From an uncultured Clostridium sp. (GTDB taxonomy: Bacteria > Bacillota > Clostridia > TANB77 > CAG-508), in NCBI GenBank assembly GCA_900555075.1, contig USJO01000009.1:1-36448 (forward strand): DNA of 36,448 bases. The letters are read 5' to 3'. Positions within the stretch are counted from its first letter, which is position 1. Every line of letters begins with the position of its first letter. The notes beneath the pieces are model-generated. The model saw only the letters and a list, made by a program, of their open reading frames with translations, ran no database searches and was not told the DNA's origin. This document shows positions 15,988 through 24,321 of the stretch, in pieces. Made by a program: the position numbers and the translations under genes.

Positions 15988-17007
15988 ATGAAAGACCAAA
16001 TTTTAAAAATCAAAGAAAATGCAAAAAATGAAATTGAAAAAGCTGAAAGTTTACAGAATTTAAATGATGTAAGAGTTAAGTTCTTAGGCAAAAAAGGTGA
16101 GTTAACTGCAGTTTTAAGAGGTATGGGAATACTTCCACCAGAAGAAAGACCAGTTATTGGAACATTTGTAAATGAAGCTAGAGATGAGATAGAAGCTAAA
16201 ATAGAATTAAAAGAAAAAGAATTAAAAGAAAAAGCTATGAATGAAAGATTAAACAAAGAAAAAATAGATATCACAATGCCAAGTAAAAAAACAGATATTG
16301 GTTCAGTCCATCCAATAACAGGTGTAATTGATAACATTAAAGATATCTTTCTAGGATTAGGATATGAAATAGCAAGTGGGCCAGATATAGAAAAAACATA
16401 TTATGTGTTTGACCAATTAAACACACCAATAGACCACCCAGCAAGAGATTTACAAGATACATTTTATATAAATGATAATGTAGTATTAAGATCACAAACT
16501 TCATCAGTACAAATACGTGTAATGGAAAAACAAAAACCACCAATTAAAATAATTTGCCCAGGAGCAGTTTATAGATCAGATAGTGTTGACCCAACACATT
16601 CACCAGTGTTCCACCAAATAGAAGGATTAGTTGTAGACAAGGGAATAACAATGTCAGACCTAAGAGGAACACTTGAAACGTTTGCAAAAAGATGCTTAGG
16701 AGAACATACAGAAATTAGGTTTAGACCACATCACTTCCCATACACAGAACCAAGTGCAGAAGTAGATGTATCATGCTTTGTATGTACAGGAAAAGGATGT
16801 AGAGTATGTAAAAATGAAGGATGGATAGAACTTTTAGGATGTGGAATGGTTCATCCAACAGTATTACAAAATTGTGGAATAGACCCTAACATATATTCAG
16901 GATTTGCCTTTGGATTTGGAGCAGAAAGAATTGCAATGGCAAAATATGGAATAGATGATATGAGACTTCTCTATGAGAATGATGTTAGATTTTTAAAACA
17001 ATTTTAA
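15988..17007 (+). CDS. pheS: Phenylalanyl-tRNA synthetase alpha subunit
   Basis: 339 residues, normal length. Class II aminoacyl-tRNA synthetase catalytic subunit, forming an alpha2-beta2 enzyme with PheT in the cytoplasm. The N-terminal coiled coil has VRVKFLGKKGELTAVLRGMG. Motif 1 region SVHPIT and GYEIASGPDIE, motif 2 PGAVYRSDSVDPTHSPVFHQ and motif 3 FGFGAERIAMAKYGIDD are all present. GGAGAG lies shortly before the ATG. The 88-base gap after the PBP gene has a TATAAT at 15958-15963 without a clear -35, and no T-box leader fits in that space. pheT follows after a 157-base gap filled by a long palindromic element. Confidence 0.97.
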   Translation: MKDQILKIKENAKNEIEKAESLQNLNDVRVKFLGKKGELTAVLRGMGILPPEERPVIGTFVNEARDEIEAKIELKEKELKEKAMNERLNKEKIDITMPSKKTDIGSVHPITGVIDNIKDIFLGLGYEIASGPDIEKTYYVFDQLNTPIDHPARDLQDTFYINDNVVLRSQTSSVQIRVMEKQKPPIKIICPGAVYRSDSVDPTHSPVFHQIEGLVVDKGITMSDLRGTLETFAKRCLGEHTEIRFRPHHFPYTEPSAEVDVSCFVCTGKGCRVCKNEGWIELLGCGMVHPTVLQNCGIDPNIYSGFAFGFGAERIAMAKYGIDDMRLLYENDVRFLKQF

Positions 17008-17015
17008 ATTTAAAA

Positions 17016-17115
17016 AACAAATGGCGTCTTGCTGTGTTAGACATCGCTAAAAAATCCTCAACGTATCTTTATACGTTTCCGGTTTTTTTGCTTGTCTGCC
17101 TTGCAATACTTGTTT
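17016..17115 (+). repeat. Long imperfect palindrome between pheS and pheT (interspersed-repeat family, copy 1)
   Basis: About 100 bases fold on themselves around a centre near 17068. The inner AACGTA/TACGTT is perfect. The next arms are ATCCTC against a CCGG-containing strand flanked by A6/T7 runs, then GTCTTGC against GCAATAC and AAACAA against TTGTTT. In reverse orientation its CGTTGAGG...ATTTTTTAG portion resembles CGTTGGGC...ATTTTTTAG in the element at 19551. It has no coding potential and could also act as an attenuator between the two subunit genes. Confidence 0.7.
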
Positions 17116-17164
17116 CTTTTTCAAATTATATAAAAATAGAGAGTGTTAGAAAGGAAAAATAAAA

Positions 17165-19552
17165 ATGAAAACTAGTGTAGAATGGTTAAGAGAATATACA
17201 GATGTTAATGTAGATATAAAAACATTAGCAGATAGATTAACAATGACAGGTTCAAAGGTTGAAACAATTGAACAAAGAGGAAATAATATAAAAAATGTTG
17301 TTGTAGGTAAAATATTAGAAATAACAAAACATCCAGATGCGGACAAACTAATAGTTACAAAGGTTAATGTTGAAACAGAAGTACTTCAAATTGTAACAGG
17401 TGCTGATAATGTAAAGGTTGGAGATATAGTGCCAATTGCAAAAGATGGTTCAGAACTTCCAGGTGGTGTTAAGATAAAAACTGGAAAGTTAAGAGGTGTA
17501 GATTCCTGTGGAATGATGTGTTCTGTTACAGAATTAGGCTTAGAATTAGCAGATTATCCAGATCAAATTGAACATGGAATAATGATACTTCCAAAAGAAT
17601 ATGAAAAATTCTTGGGGAAAGATATTGTTGATGTATTAAATTTAAGAGAAGATATCCTAGACTTTGAAATTACATCAAATAGACCAGACTGTTTCTCAAT
17701 AGAAGGGTTAGGACGTGAAACTGCAATAGCTTTAAATGAAAATTTCAAAAATCCACATAGAGGATTAGAAAAAGAAGTAAAAACAGTAAATGAAATTGAA
17801 GGTTTAAAAGTTGATGTTCAAGCAGAAGACTTATGCTACAGATACATAGCAAGAATTATTAAAGATGTAAAAATTGCACCATCACCAGACTGGATGAAAA
17901 GGAGACTAAACGCATGTGGTGTAAGAGCAATTAACAACATAGTGGATATAACAAACTATGTAATGCTTGAAATTGGAGAACCTATGCATGCATTTGATAT
18001 AGAAAGTGTTGCAGGAAAACATATAGTAGTAAGACGTGCTAAAGAAAATGAAAAAATTACAACACTAGATGAAATAGAAAGAACTCTAAGTACAGATAAT
18101 CTAGTAATAGCAGATGAAGAAAGACCAGTAGCTGTTGCAGGTGTAATGGGTGGATTAAATTCTGGAATTACAGAAGATACAAAAGCGGTAGTATTTGAAG
18201 CTGCAACATTTAATAGAGGTTCTGTTCGTTTAACAGCTAAAAAATTAGGATTAAGAACAGAAAGCTCAAGCCGTTTTGAAAAAGGATTATCACCAGAAAT
18301 AGCATTACGCGCAATAAACAGAGCAGTAGAACTTGCAGAACAAATTGGTGCAGGAAAAGCAGTAGATGCAAAGATAGATATATATCCAGAAAAAGAAAAA
18401 CAAAAAATAATTCCATTTGAACCAGAAAGGGTAAATGCTTTACTAGGAATGAACATATCTAAAGAAAAAATGATAGATATATTAACAAAACTAGGAATAA
18501 AGGTTCAAGGAGATAAATTAGAAATACCATATTTTAGAACAGATTTAAATATGACAGCTGACATCGCAGAAGAAATAATAAGAATATATGGATACAACAA
18601 ATTAAATAGTACATTAATAAATGCAGAAAGCACAGTAGGCTCAAAAACGAAGCTACAAAAATTACAAGACAAAATAAAAGATTTACTTGTAGAAAAAGGT
18701 TTTTCAGAGATGTATGCATTTAGTTTCATCGGACAAAAAGATTTTGAAAAATGCAAATTGGATAGCAAAAATACAATTAAAATAAAGAATCCATTAGGAG
18801 AGGAATATTCTTTAATGAGAACATCAATGATGCCAACAGTAATGCAATCTATAGCAACAAACTACAACAAAAAGAACAAAGATGTAGCATTATTTGAAAT
18901 AGGTAAAACCTATGTAGATGAAAAAAACAACATTAAACAAAACGAACTACCAGTAGAAACAGAGCAAATTGCATTTGCAATATATGGAAAAAATGCAGAT
19001 TTCTATATAGTTAAAGGAATAATTGAAAACATATTACAGGTTTCAAATATAGCAAGGTATCAAATTGAGAGAGAAAATGCTTTAAACTTACATCCAGGGA
19101 AAAGTGCAAAAATACTAATAGGAAAAGACAGTATAGCAAGTCTTGGAGAAGTTCATCCAGAAGTTTTAGAAAACTATGGAATTAATGAAAAGGTATATTA
19201 TGCAGTATTAGATTTAGAGAAATTTGCAAAATATGGAAAATCAAATAAAAAATATACTCCAATACCAAAATATCCAGCAGTAGAAAGAGATATAGCAATA
19301 GTAGTTGATGAAGATATTGAAGTAGGACAAATAGAAAATATCATATCTAAGAAAGCAAAAAACATCCTAGAAAGAGCCAAACTATTTGATATATATAGAA
19401 GCGACAAACTAGGAGAAAACAAAAAAAGTGTAGCATATGAACTAATTTTTAGAGCACAAGATAGAACTTTAACAGATGATGAAATAAAAAACACAATGGA
19501 AGTCATAACCAAGGAATTACAAATAACATTAGGAGCAGAATTAAGAACATAA
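17165..19552 (+). CDS. pheT: Phenylalanyl-tRNA synthetase beta subunit
   Basis: 795 residues, normal length. Domains in order: N-terminal catalytic-like B1 region, an EMAP/OB-type tRNA-binding domain (VVVGKILEITKHPDADKL, about 44-61), the B3/B4 editing domain, and B5 (begins about residue 415). The B8-type FDX-ACB anticodon-binding domain is at the C-terminus (YPAVERDIAIVVDEDIE). The editing domain hydrolyses mischarged Tyr-tRNA-Phe in this family. AAAGGA precedes the ATG. The gene is intact, with every CGG trinucleotide out of frame. A repeat element and a 13-pair inverted repeat follow the stop. Confidence 0.97.
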   Translation: MKTSVEWLREYTDVNVDIKTLADRLTMTGSKVETIEQRGNNIKNVVVGKILEITKHPDADKLIVTKVNVETEVLQIVTGADNVKVGDIVPIAKDGSELPGGVKIKTGKLRGVDSCGMMCSVTELGLELADYPDQIEHGIMILPKEYEKFLGKDIVDVLNLREDILDFEITSNRPDCFSIEGLGRETAIALNENFKNPHRGLEKEVKTVNEIEGLKVDVQAEDLCYRYIARIIKDVKIAPSPDWMKRRLNACGVRAINNIVDITNYVMLEIGEPMHAFDIESVAGKHIVVRRAKENEKITTLDEIERTLSTDNLVIADEERPVAVAGVMGGLNSGITEDTKAVVFEAATFNRGSVRLTAKKLGLRTESSSRFEKGLSPEIALRAINRAVELAEQIGAGKAVDAKIDIYPEKEKQKIIPFEPERVNALLGMNISKEKMIDILTKLGIKVQGDKLEIPYFRTDLNMTADIAEEIIRIYGYNKLNSTLINAESTVGSKTKLQKLQDKIKDLLVEKGFSEMYAFSFIGQKDFEKCKLDSKNTIKIKNPLGEEYSLMRTSMMPTVMQSIATNYNKKNKDVALFEIGKTYVDEKNNIKQNELPVETEQIAFAIYGKNADFYIVKGIIENILQVSNIARYQIERENALNLHPGKSAKILIGKDSIASLGEVHPEVLENYGINEKVYYAVLDLEKFAKYGKSNKKYTPIPKYPAVERDIAIVVDEDIEVGQIENIISKKAKNILERAKLFDIYRSDKLGENKKSVAYELIFRAQDRTLTDDEIKNTMEVITKELQITLGAELRT

Positions 19553-19655
19553 AAATAGTCACCTACGATGTTTTTCGGGGATCCTCAATTTATTCTAAAT
19601 ATAAAACTCCTGCGTTGGGCGAATTTTTTAGTAGTAAGTCTTAAATGGTAACTAA
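19551..19655 (+). repeat. Intergenic palindromic repeat, copy 2 (after pheT)
   Basis: Outer arms TAGTCACC (19556-19563) and GGTAACTA (19647-19654) are nearly complementary. The block at 19594-19620 (CTAAATATAAAACTCCTGCG...) matches 36388-36413 at 24 of 26 positions. TTCGGGG and CCT nearby are also shared. No coding potential seen. Confidence 0.65.
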
Positions 19656-19698
19656 AAATATAAAAAAAATTCCAAAAAATAGTTGTAAAATTCAAGAT

Positions 19699-19737
19699 AA
19701 ATTGATATACTTGTATAGATAAAGTATATCAATTTTT
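19699..19737 (+). terminator. Perfect 13-base inverted repeat with T-run before asp23
   Basis: AAATTGATATACT (19699-19711) pairs with AGTATATCAATTT (19723-19735), and five T close the right side (19733-19737). It is most simply the pheT terminator, although a -35-like TTGATA lies inside it and it could be an operator for the asp23 operon. Confidence 0.6.
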
Positions 19738-19758
19738 CAAATCAAAGGAGGTACGAAA

Positions 19759-20181
19759 GTGGAGGAAGAAGAAAATAACTTAAGTACAGAAGGCAGTGAA
19801 GAAATAATATCTGAAAATGATGAAAGCATAAAGATCTCAAATGACGTAGTTGCATCAATTGCAGGTATTGCAGTTTCAGAAGTTCCAGGAGTTTATGCAA
19901 TGGCAGGTGGAATAACGGAAATCTTTGGAAAAAAAAGTTTAACCAAGGGAATAAAAGTTGAAGTTGGAGAGAAAGATACAAAGATAGATGTGAACATTAT
20001 AGTAGAATATGGAGTTAGAATTCCTGATGTAGCTTTTGAAATTCAAAACAGAGTAAAAAAAGCAGTTGAAACAATGACAGGATTAAAAGTTTCAAACGTA
20101 AATATTCATATACAAGGGATAAACATTGCAGAAAAAAGAAAAGATGAGAAAAATGAAGAAGTTGAAGAGACACAAGAATAA
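19759..20181 (+). CDS. Asp23/Gls24 family envelope stress protein
   Basis: 140 residues, family length. Asp23/Gls24 (DUF322) proteins are abundant alkaline or envelope stress proteins held at the membrane by AmaP. Motifs: ISNDVVASIAGIAVSEVPGV near residue 25, KGIKVEVGEKDTKIDVNIIVEYG, and IPDVAFEIQNRVKKAVETMTG. A GTG start at 19759 follows AAAGGAGG by 7-8 bases. It leads the series asp23, amaP, DUF2273, nusB, xseA. A strong hairpin separates it from amaP. Confidence 0.92.
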   Translation: MEEEENNLSTEGSEEIISENDESIKISNDVVASIAGIAVSEVPGVYAMAGGITEIFGKKSLTKGIKVEVGEKDTKIDVNIIVEYGVRIPDVAFEIQNRVKKAVETMTGLKVSNVNIHIQGINIAEKRKDEKNEEVEETQE

Positions 20182-20189
20182 ACATATAA

Positions 20190-20210
20190 GGGTCGCAACT
20201 TTTGCGACCC
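20190..20210 (+). other. Intraoperon hairpin GGGTCGCAA/TTGCGACCC
   Basis: Nine perfect pairs with a three-base loop lie between asp23 and amaP, with no T-run. It is likely an mRNA stability or processing element. A second GGGTCA/TGACCC hairpin (20800-20821) lies in the same place before the next gene. Confidence 0.6.
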
Positions 20211-20239
20211 AAGTAAAAAAAGAAAGGATATGGTAACAT

Positions 20240-20794
20240 ATGAAGTTTTTAGATAAAGTTGGATTAGTAGCATTTGCTACATTAATATTATTAGAAGGAT
20301 TAGCTTTAATTTTAGCAATATCAGGATGGTTAGAATTAGAATTAATAGTACAGGCAGTTGAAAATATAATAACAGGAGAACTTGCTTCAAGAATAACATT
20401 AGTAGTATCAATAGTATTAATATTATTAGCTATAAAGTGTATCTTTTTAAATTCTGATTCAAAAAGTACAAGCAGTGGCAAAGAAGGAATATTATTAGAA
20501 AATGACAATGGTAAATTATTAGTATCAAGAGATACAATAGAAAGTTTATGTAATGCAGTTGTAAAAAATTATGAAACAGCGCAAAATGTTATGACAAAGG
20601 TAGAATTAGATAATGAAAACAATGTAAGTATTTTTATAACATTATTTGTATATCCAGATGCAATAATTAAAGAGTTAACAATAAGCTTGCAAAAAGATAT
20701 AAAAGAAACAATTAAAAAATCATTAGACTTAGAAGTTAAAGATGTAAATGTTAGAATAAAGAATTATACAGCAAGAAAGGAAGTTAAAGAGTAA
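20240..20794 (+). CDS. amaP: Alkaline shock response membrane anchor protein AmaP
   Basis: 184 residues. Two hydrophobic segments are visible, about residues 7-32 (LVAFATLILLEGLALILAIS) and 53-71 (ITLVVSIVLILLAIKCIFL). A cytoplasmic Asp23-interacting domain follows, with a C-terminal LDLEVKDVNVRIKNY segment that resembles the end of Asp23 itself. The family anchors Asp23 at the membrane. The ribosome binding site is GAAAGGA. The neighbours on both sides are those usual for the family. The symbol rests on context plus topology. Confidence 0.85.
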   Translation: MKFLDKVGLVAFATLILLEGLALILAISGWLELELIVQAVENIITGELASRITLVVSIVLILLAIKCIFLNSDSKSTSSGKEGILLENDNGKLLVSRDTIESLCNAVVKNYETAQNVMTKVELDNENNVSIFITLFVYPDAIIKELTISLQKDIKETIKKSLDLEVKDVNVRIKNYTARKEVKE

Positions 20795-20841
20795 AATATG
20801 GGTCACTATTAATTCTGACCCTTTGAGTAAGGAGGATGACT

Positions 20842-21045
20842 ATGGAACATTTTAAGGATTTTATTATTAGATATAAGGGAGCAATAATTGGCGGACTAAT
20901 AGCTATCGTACTTCTAATATTTAGAATACACGAATTTTTAATAGGATGTGTAATAATAACCGCAGGTATCTTAGCTGGTAATTATGTTCAACAAAACAAA
21001 GAAAAGGTTAAAGAAGGGATAAGAAGGCTAGTAGATAGATGGTAA
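20842..21045 (+). CDS. Small DUF2273 membrane protein of the Asp23 cluster
   Basis: 67 residues with one or two hydrophobic segments: GAIIGGLIAIVLLIFRIHEFLIG and VIITAGILAGNYV. A basic C-terminus (KVKEGIRRLVDRW) follows. This matches DUF2273, a short membrane protein habitually encoded with Asp23 and AmaP. ATG 20842 is chosen because AAGGAGG (20829-20835) directly abuts the earlier ATG at 20836 but is 6 bases from this one. Its function is not known beyond association with the envelope stress cluster. Confidence 0.85.
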   Translation: MEHFKDFIIRYKGAIIGGLIAIVLLIFRIHEFLIGCVIITAGILAGNYVQQNKEKVKEGIRRLVDRW

Positions 21046-21078
21046 AATACCTAAAGGCTTAAGTGAAAGGATTAGAAA

Positions 21079-21483
21079 ATGAATATATCAAAAATGAGAG
21101 AATATGCCTTTATGCTAATATATGAACTAGAAATACAAAAAAAATTTAATGAAGAAAGCATAGAAATATTTTTAGAAAATAATAATATTGAGGATAAGAA
21201 TGCAAAAAAATATATAAGAAGAACAGTAAAAGGTGTGAAGGCAAATGAGCAAAACATAGAAGAAACAATATCAAGCAAATTAAAACCAGAATGGAAGTTA
21301 GAAAGAATTTCAAAAATAAACATAGCATTATTAAAACTATCTATATATGAAATGCTATATGCTGGAGTACCATATAAAGTAGCCATAAATGAAATTATTG
21401 AACTTGCAAAAACATATGGTGAAGATAATTCAGCGAATTTTATAAATGGAGTTTTGGCAAATGTTGTTAAGGAGAACCTATGA
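21079..21483 (+). CDS. nusB: Transcription antitermination factor NusB
   Basis: 134 residues, normal length. NusB binds boxA RNA with NusE (S10) for rRNA antitermination. Typical features: REYAFMLIYELEIQ near the start, a basic patch around YIRRTVKGVKANE, then WKLERISKINIALLKLSIYEMLYAG and VAINEIIELAKTYGEDNSANFINGVL at the C-terminus. GAAAGGA precedes the ATG. The stop overlaps the xseA start (ATGA at 21480-21483), so nusB-xseA are translationally coupled, a common Firmicutes arrangement. Confidence 0.96.
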   Translation: MNISKMREYAFMLIYELEIQKKFNEESIEIFLENNNIEDKNAKKYIRRTVKGVKANEQNIEETISSKLKPEWKLERISKINIALLKLSIYEMLYAGVPYKVAINEIIELAKTYGEDNSANFINGVLANVVKENL

Positions 21484-22685
21484 GACCAGTAGCAATAACT
21501 GTAAGCGAATTAAATAAATATATAAAAGATAAAGTAGATGGGGATGAATATTTAAATTATGTATATGTGAAGGGTGAAATTTCAAATTTTAAACATCACT
21601 ATACTGGACATATGTATTTTACATTAAAGGATGAAAAGTCTTTAATAAAATGTGTTATGTTTAAATCATCAACAACTACTTTAAATTTCATACCTAAAGA
21701 TGGAATGAAGGTATTTGTATTTGGCACAGTTGCTGTATATGAGGCAGGTGGTTCATACCAAATATATTGCAAAGCAATGGAGGAGGATGGTGTAGGAGAT
21801 TTATATAGAGAATACGAAAGGTTAAAAAATAAATTAGAAGAAGAAGGATTATTTAATGAGTCTCACAAAAAGAAAATACCATTAATGCCTAAAACAATTG
21901 GAGTCCTTACCTCCCTTACAGGAGCTGTAATTAGAGATATAATAAATGTATCAACAAGAAGAAATCCAAATGTAAACATAAAACTATATCCAATACCAGT
22001 ACAAGGCAAAGGTTCAGAAACAAAAATAGTAGAAGCTATTAGGTTTATGAATGAAAAAAACATTTCAGATGTAATAATTTTAGCAAGAGGAGGAGGCTCA
22101 ATAGAAGATTTGTGGCCATTTAATGAAGAAATCGTTGCAAGGGCAATATACGAATCTCAAATACCAATAATATCAGCAATAGGACATGAAACTGATTTTA
22201 CGATAGCAGACTTTGTGGCCGATTTAAGAGCACCAACACCATCTGCAGCAGCAGAACTTGCACAAACAGATGTATATGAAATGCAAAAAAAAATAGAGGC
22301 ATATCAGCAAAGATGCAAACAAGCATTAAATAAAAAGGTAGAAGTAATAAAGCTAAGATATGAAAAAGTAATAAGCTCACGAATATTTAAACAACCAATG
22401 CAAAAGATAAATGAAAAATATGTATACATAGATAGTAAAATAAAGGTATTAGAAAGTGAAATACAAAAAAAACTTGCAGAAAGCAAAAGTAAAGCAGGAA
22501 ACTATTTTACAAGATTAGATACTTTAAGCCCTTTAAAAACACTAACAAGAGGATATAGTGTAACAGAACATAATGAAAAAGTTATAAAAAGTATAAAAGA
22601 AGTTAAAGAAAATGATGAAATAAGAATAAGATTAGAAGATGGACATATAGAAGCAAAGGTAATAAATGTAAAACAAAACAAATAA
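21480..22685 (+). CDS. xseA: Exodeoxyribonuclease VII large subunit
   Basis: 401 residues, near usual length. XseA with several XseB subunits degrades single-stranded DNA to oligonucleotides. The N-terminal OB fold has VKGEISNFKHHYTGHMYFTLKD. The catalytic region has IGVLTSLTGAVIRDI, ILARGGGSIEDLWPFNEE and ISAIGHETDFTIADFVAD with PTPSAAAEL. A coiled-coil region follows, then the C-terminal LSPLKTLTRGYS. It overlaps nusB by 4 bases. Unusually, xseB is not immediately next: a 133-codon membrane protein gene lies between. Confidence 0.97.
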   Translation: MRPVAITVSELNKYIKDKVDGDEYLNYVYVKGEISNFKHHYTGHMYFTLKDEKSLIKCVMFKSSTTTLNFIPKDGMKVFVFGTVAVYEAGGSYQIYCKAMEEDGVGDLYREYERLKNKLEEEGLFNESHKKKIPLMPKTIGVLTSLTGAVIRDIINVSTRRNPNVNIKLYPIPVQGKGSETKIVEAIRFMNEKNISDVIILARGGGSIEDLWPFNEEIVARAIYESQIPIISAIGHETDFTIADFVADLRAPTPSAAAELAQTDVYEMQKKIEAYQQRCKQALNKKVEVIKLRYEKVISSRIFKQPMQKINEKYVYIDSKIKVLESEIQKKLAESKSKAGNYFTRLDTLSPLKTLTRGYSVTEHNEKVIKSIKEVKENDEIRIRLEDGHIEAKVINVKQNK

Positions 22686-22705
22686 AAAACAAATAAATAT
22701 TGTAT

Positions 22706-22733
22706 AGAAAGGCTTTACATTCGAAGCCTTCAA
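22706..22733 (+). other. Short hairpin after xseA
   Basis: AAGGCTT and AAGCCTT form a 7-pair stem shortly before the AAGGAGG of the next gene. There is no T-run, and the Shine-Dalgarno stays outside the stem. Confidence 0.45.
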
Positions 22734-22749
22734 AGAAAAGGAGGAAAAT

Positions 22750-23151
22750 ATGAAAAGAGTATTAATTTTTACAATTGCAATTGTGTTAGTAATAGGACTA
22801 GGTATATTTATTGGAAAAAGACTAGATGAAAATCCAACAGTACCTACTTCAGGTAAATTAGAAAATAATACAAAAAATGAAATAAACAATAAAGTAGAAG
22901 AGAAAACAAATGTAAATAATATTGTAGAAACGCCTCAGGAAAATAAAGAGGAAAAGCCAAAAACAGATTTAGAAAAAGCTATTGAATTAGTAAAAAAAGA
23001 CTGGGGAGAAGATAATTCAGTATACTTTGCAGAAGATGGAAAAAACGAAAATGATGAGCTTATAATATGTGTAAGAGAAAAAAGTACAACAAATGCAAAA
23101 GCTTGGTATTTAGTAAATTTAGAAAAAGGAATAACTGAAAAATGGGAATGA
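22750..23151 (+). CDS. Membrane-anchored exported protein of unknown function
   Basis: 133 residues. Residues about 4-22 form a signal anchor (VLIFTIAIVLVIGLGIFIG) without a lipobox Cys. An Asn/Glu/Lys-rich linker of about 60 residues follows, then a compact C-terminal domain (KAIELVKKDWGEDNSVYFAEDG, YLVNLEKGITEKW). AAGGAGG lies 6-8 bases before the ATG. The compact domain may be a small extracytoplasmic module, but I do not recognise the family. It interrupts the xseA-xseB pairing. The 155 bases after it hold no further gene that I can support. Confidence 0.75.
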   Translation: MKRVLIFTIAIVLVIGLGIFIGKRLDENPTVPTSGKLENNTKNEINNKVEEKTNVNNIVETPQENKEEKPKTDLEKAIELVKKDWGEDNSVYFAEDGKNENDELIICVREKSTTNAKAWYLVNLEKGITEKWE

Positions 23152-23306
23152 GTTGGACACTACACTCCTTAAAATAGTCAAAATCATAAAGAAAATCAAG
23201 GAACCACAGTTACCACATCTTAAATTATACAAAATACTAATGTAAAAATAAATAAAGAAAGGAGTATATGATTATTTAAGTTATTAAATATATCATACAA
23301 GGGAAT

Positions 23307-23513
23307 ATGAATTTTGAAGAGAATATTGAGCAATTAGAAAAGGTAGTTCAAGAATTGGAAAGTGGAAATTTAAATCTAGAGGATTCTATAAAAAAATTTG
23401 AAGAGGGAATTAACCTATCAAAAAAATGTAATGAGATTTTGGAAGAGGCAGAAAAGAAGATTACTGTATTAGTAAAAAAAGATGATAAAGTTGAAGAAGA
23501 GAAATTTGAATAA
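23307..23513 (+). CDS. xseB: Exodeoxyribonuclease VII small subunit
   Basis: 68 residues, typical XseB size. The family motif is clear: FEENIEQLEKVVQELESGNL, then LEDSIKKFEEGINLSKKCNEIL and an acidic tail. It forms the multi-copy small subunit that wraps the XseA coiled coils. A weak AAGGGA ribosome binding site precedes the ATG. It is followed within 6 bases by the hairpin that contains the next gene's Shine-Dalgarno. Confidence 0.95.
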   Translation: MNFEENIEQLEKVVQELESGNLNLEDSIKKFEEGINLSKKCNEILEEAEKKITVLVKKDDKVEEEKFE

Positions 23514-23519
23514 TGTATA

Positions 23520-23558
23520 AAACCCACCCTTTGTGTAAATAATACCAAAAGGTGGTTT
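23520..23558 (+). promoter_or_regulatory. Hairpin containing the sleB-like gene ribosome binding site
   Basis: The left arm (23520-23532) pairs with the right arm (23547-23558), 11 pairs with two bulged C. The right arm carries AAAAGGTGG and the ATG at 23563 follows four bases later. The loop is AT-rich (TAAATAAT). This is the third instance of the design seen before priA and the PBP gene, and the least perfect. Confidence 0.5.
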
Positions 23559-23562
23559 ATTT

Positions 23563-24249
23563 ATGCTAAAAAGAAAAGTTATTCCAATAATTTTGTTAGT
23601 TATGTCTATAGGAGCTTTTATTTTATATAATGTATATATTAGGGAGGATTTAAACAATGTTGAAGCCTTGTCAAAGTATGGTTCAAGAGGTAATGAGGTA
23701 AGGCAAATACAAACAAAACTAAAAAGATGGGGTTATTATTATGGAAGTGTTGATGGAATTTATGGTTCACAAACTTTAAAAGCAGTAAAATGGTTTCAAT
23801 CCAAAAATGGCCTAACAGTCGATGGAATTGCAGGACCAAAGACACTTGCAGCCATGGGAATTACAGGAGCAACTAATAATAAAGGAGGAACAGCTTCAAA
23901 TTCAGACTTAAATTTATTAGCCCATCTAGTATATGCAGAAGCTAGAGGCGAACCTTATTCAGGTCAGGTAGCCGTTGCAGCAGTTGTATTAAATAGAGTA
24001 AAAAGCCCATCTTTTCCTAATAGTGTGGCAGGAGTAATATATGAAAGAGGTGCTTTTTCTGTGGTGGCAGATGGACAAATAAATTTAGCTCCTAATCAAA
24101 CAGCAATATCAGCAGCTCGAGATGCTTTAAATGGTTGGGATCCAACATATGGAGCAATATATTATTTCAATCCAAATACTGCTACAAATGGATGGATATG
24201 GTCAAGACCTGTAACAGTTGTAATAGGAAATCATAGATTTTGTAAATAA
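23563..24249 (+). CDS. Spore cortex-lytic enzyme-like cell wall hydrolase (SleB family)
   Basis: 228 residues. An N-terminal signal or anchor (VIPIILLVMSIGAFILYNVY) is followed by a peptidoglycan-binding domain of the PG_binding_1 type, about residues 40-100: GSRGNEVRQIQTKLKRWGYY and DGIYGSQTLKAVKWFQ. A SleB/Hydrolase_2 catalytic domain follows from about 120, with LLAHLVYAEARGEPYSGQVA containing the presumed catalytic Glu, then ISAARDALNGWDPTYGAIYYFNP. SleB is a germination lytic transglycosylase that cuts cortex peptidoglycan. This implies spore formation, although vegetative homologues exist. The ribosome binding site is inside a hairpin, so translation may be conditional. Confidence 0.88.
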   Translation: MLKRKVIPIILLVMSIGAFILYNVYIREDLNNVEALSKYGSRGNEVRQIQTKLKRWGYYYGSVDGIYGSQTLKAVKWFQSKNGLTVDGIAGPKTLAAMGITGATNNKGGTASNSDLNLLAHLVYAEARGEPYSGQVAVAAVVLNRVKSPSFPNSVAGVIYERGAFSVVADGQINLAPNQTAISAARDALNGWDPTYGAIYYFNPNTATNGWIWSRPVTVVIGNHRFCK

Positions 24250-24252
24250 TTG

Positions 24253-24281
24253 TTGATATTTTTGTATTTTTGTAATATAAT
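24253..24281 (+). promoter_or_regulatory. mreB promoter
   Basis: TTGATA (24253-24258), exactly 17 bases, TATAAT (24276-24281), 40 bases before the start codon. Confidence 0.75.
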
Positions 24282-24321
24282 TGTAACATATTTGTAATAT
24301 GAAGCAGAAGGGAAGATAATA

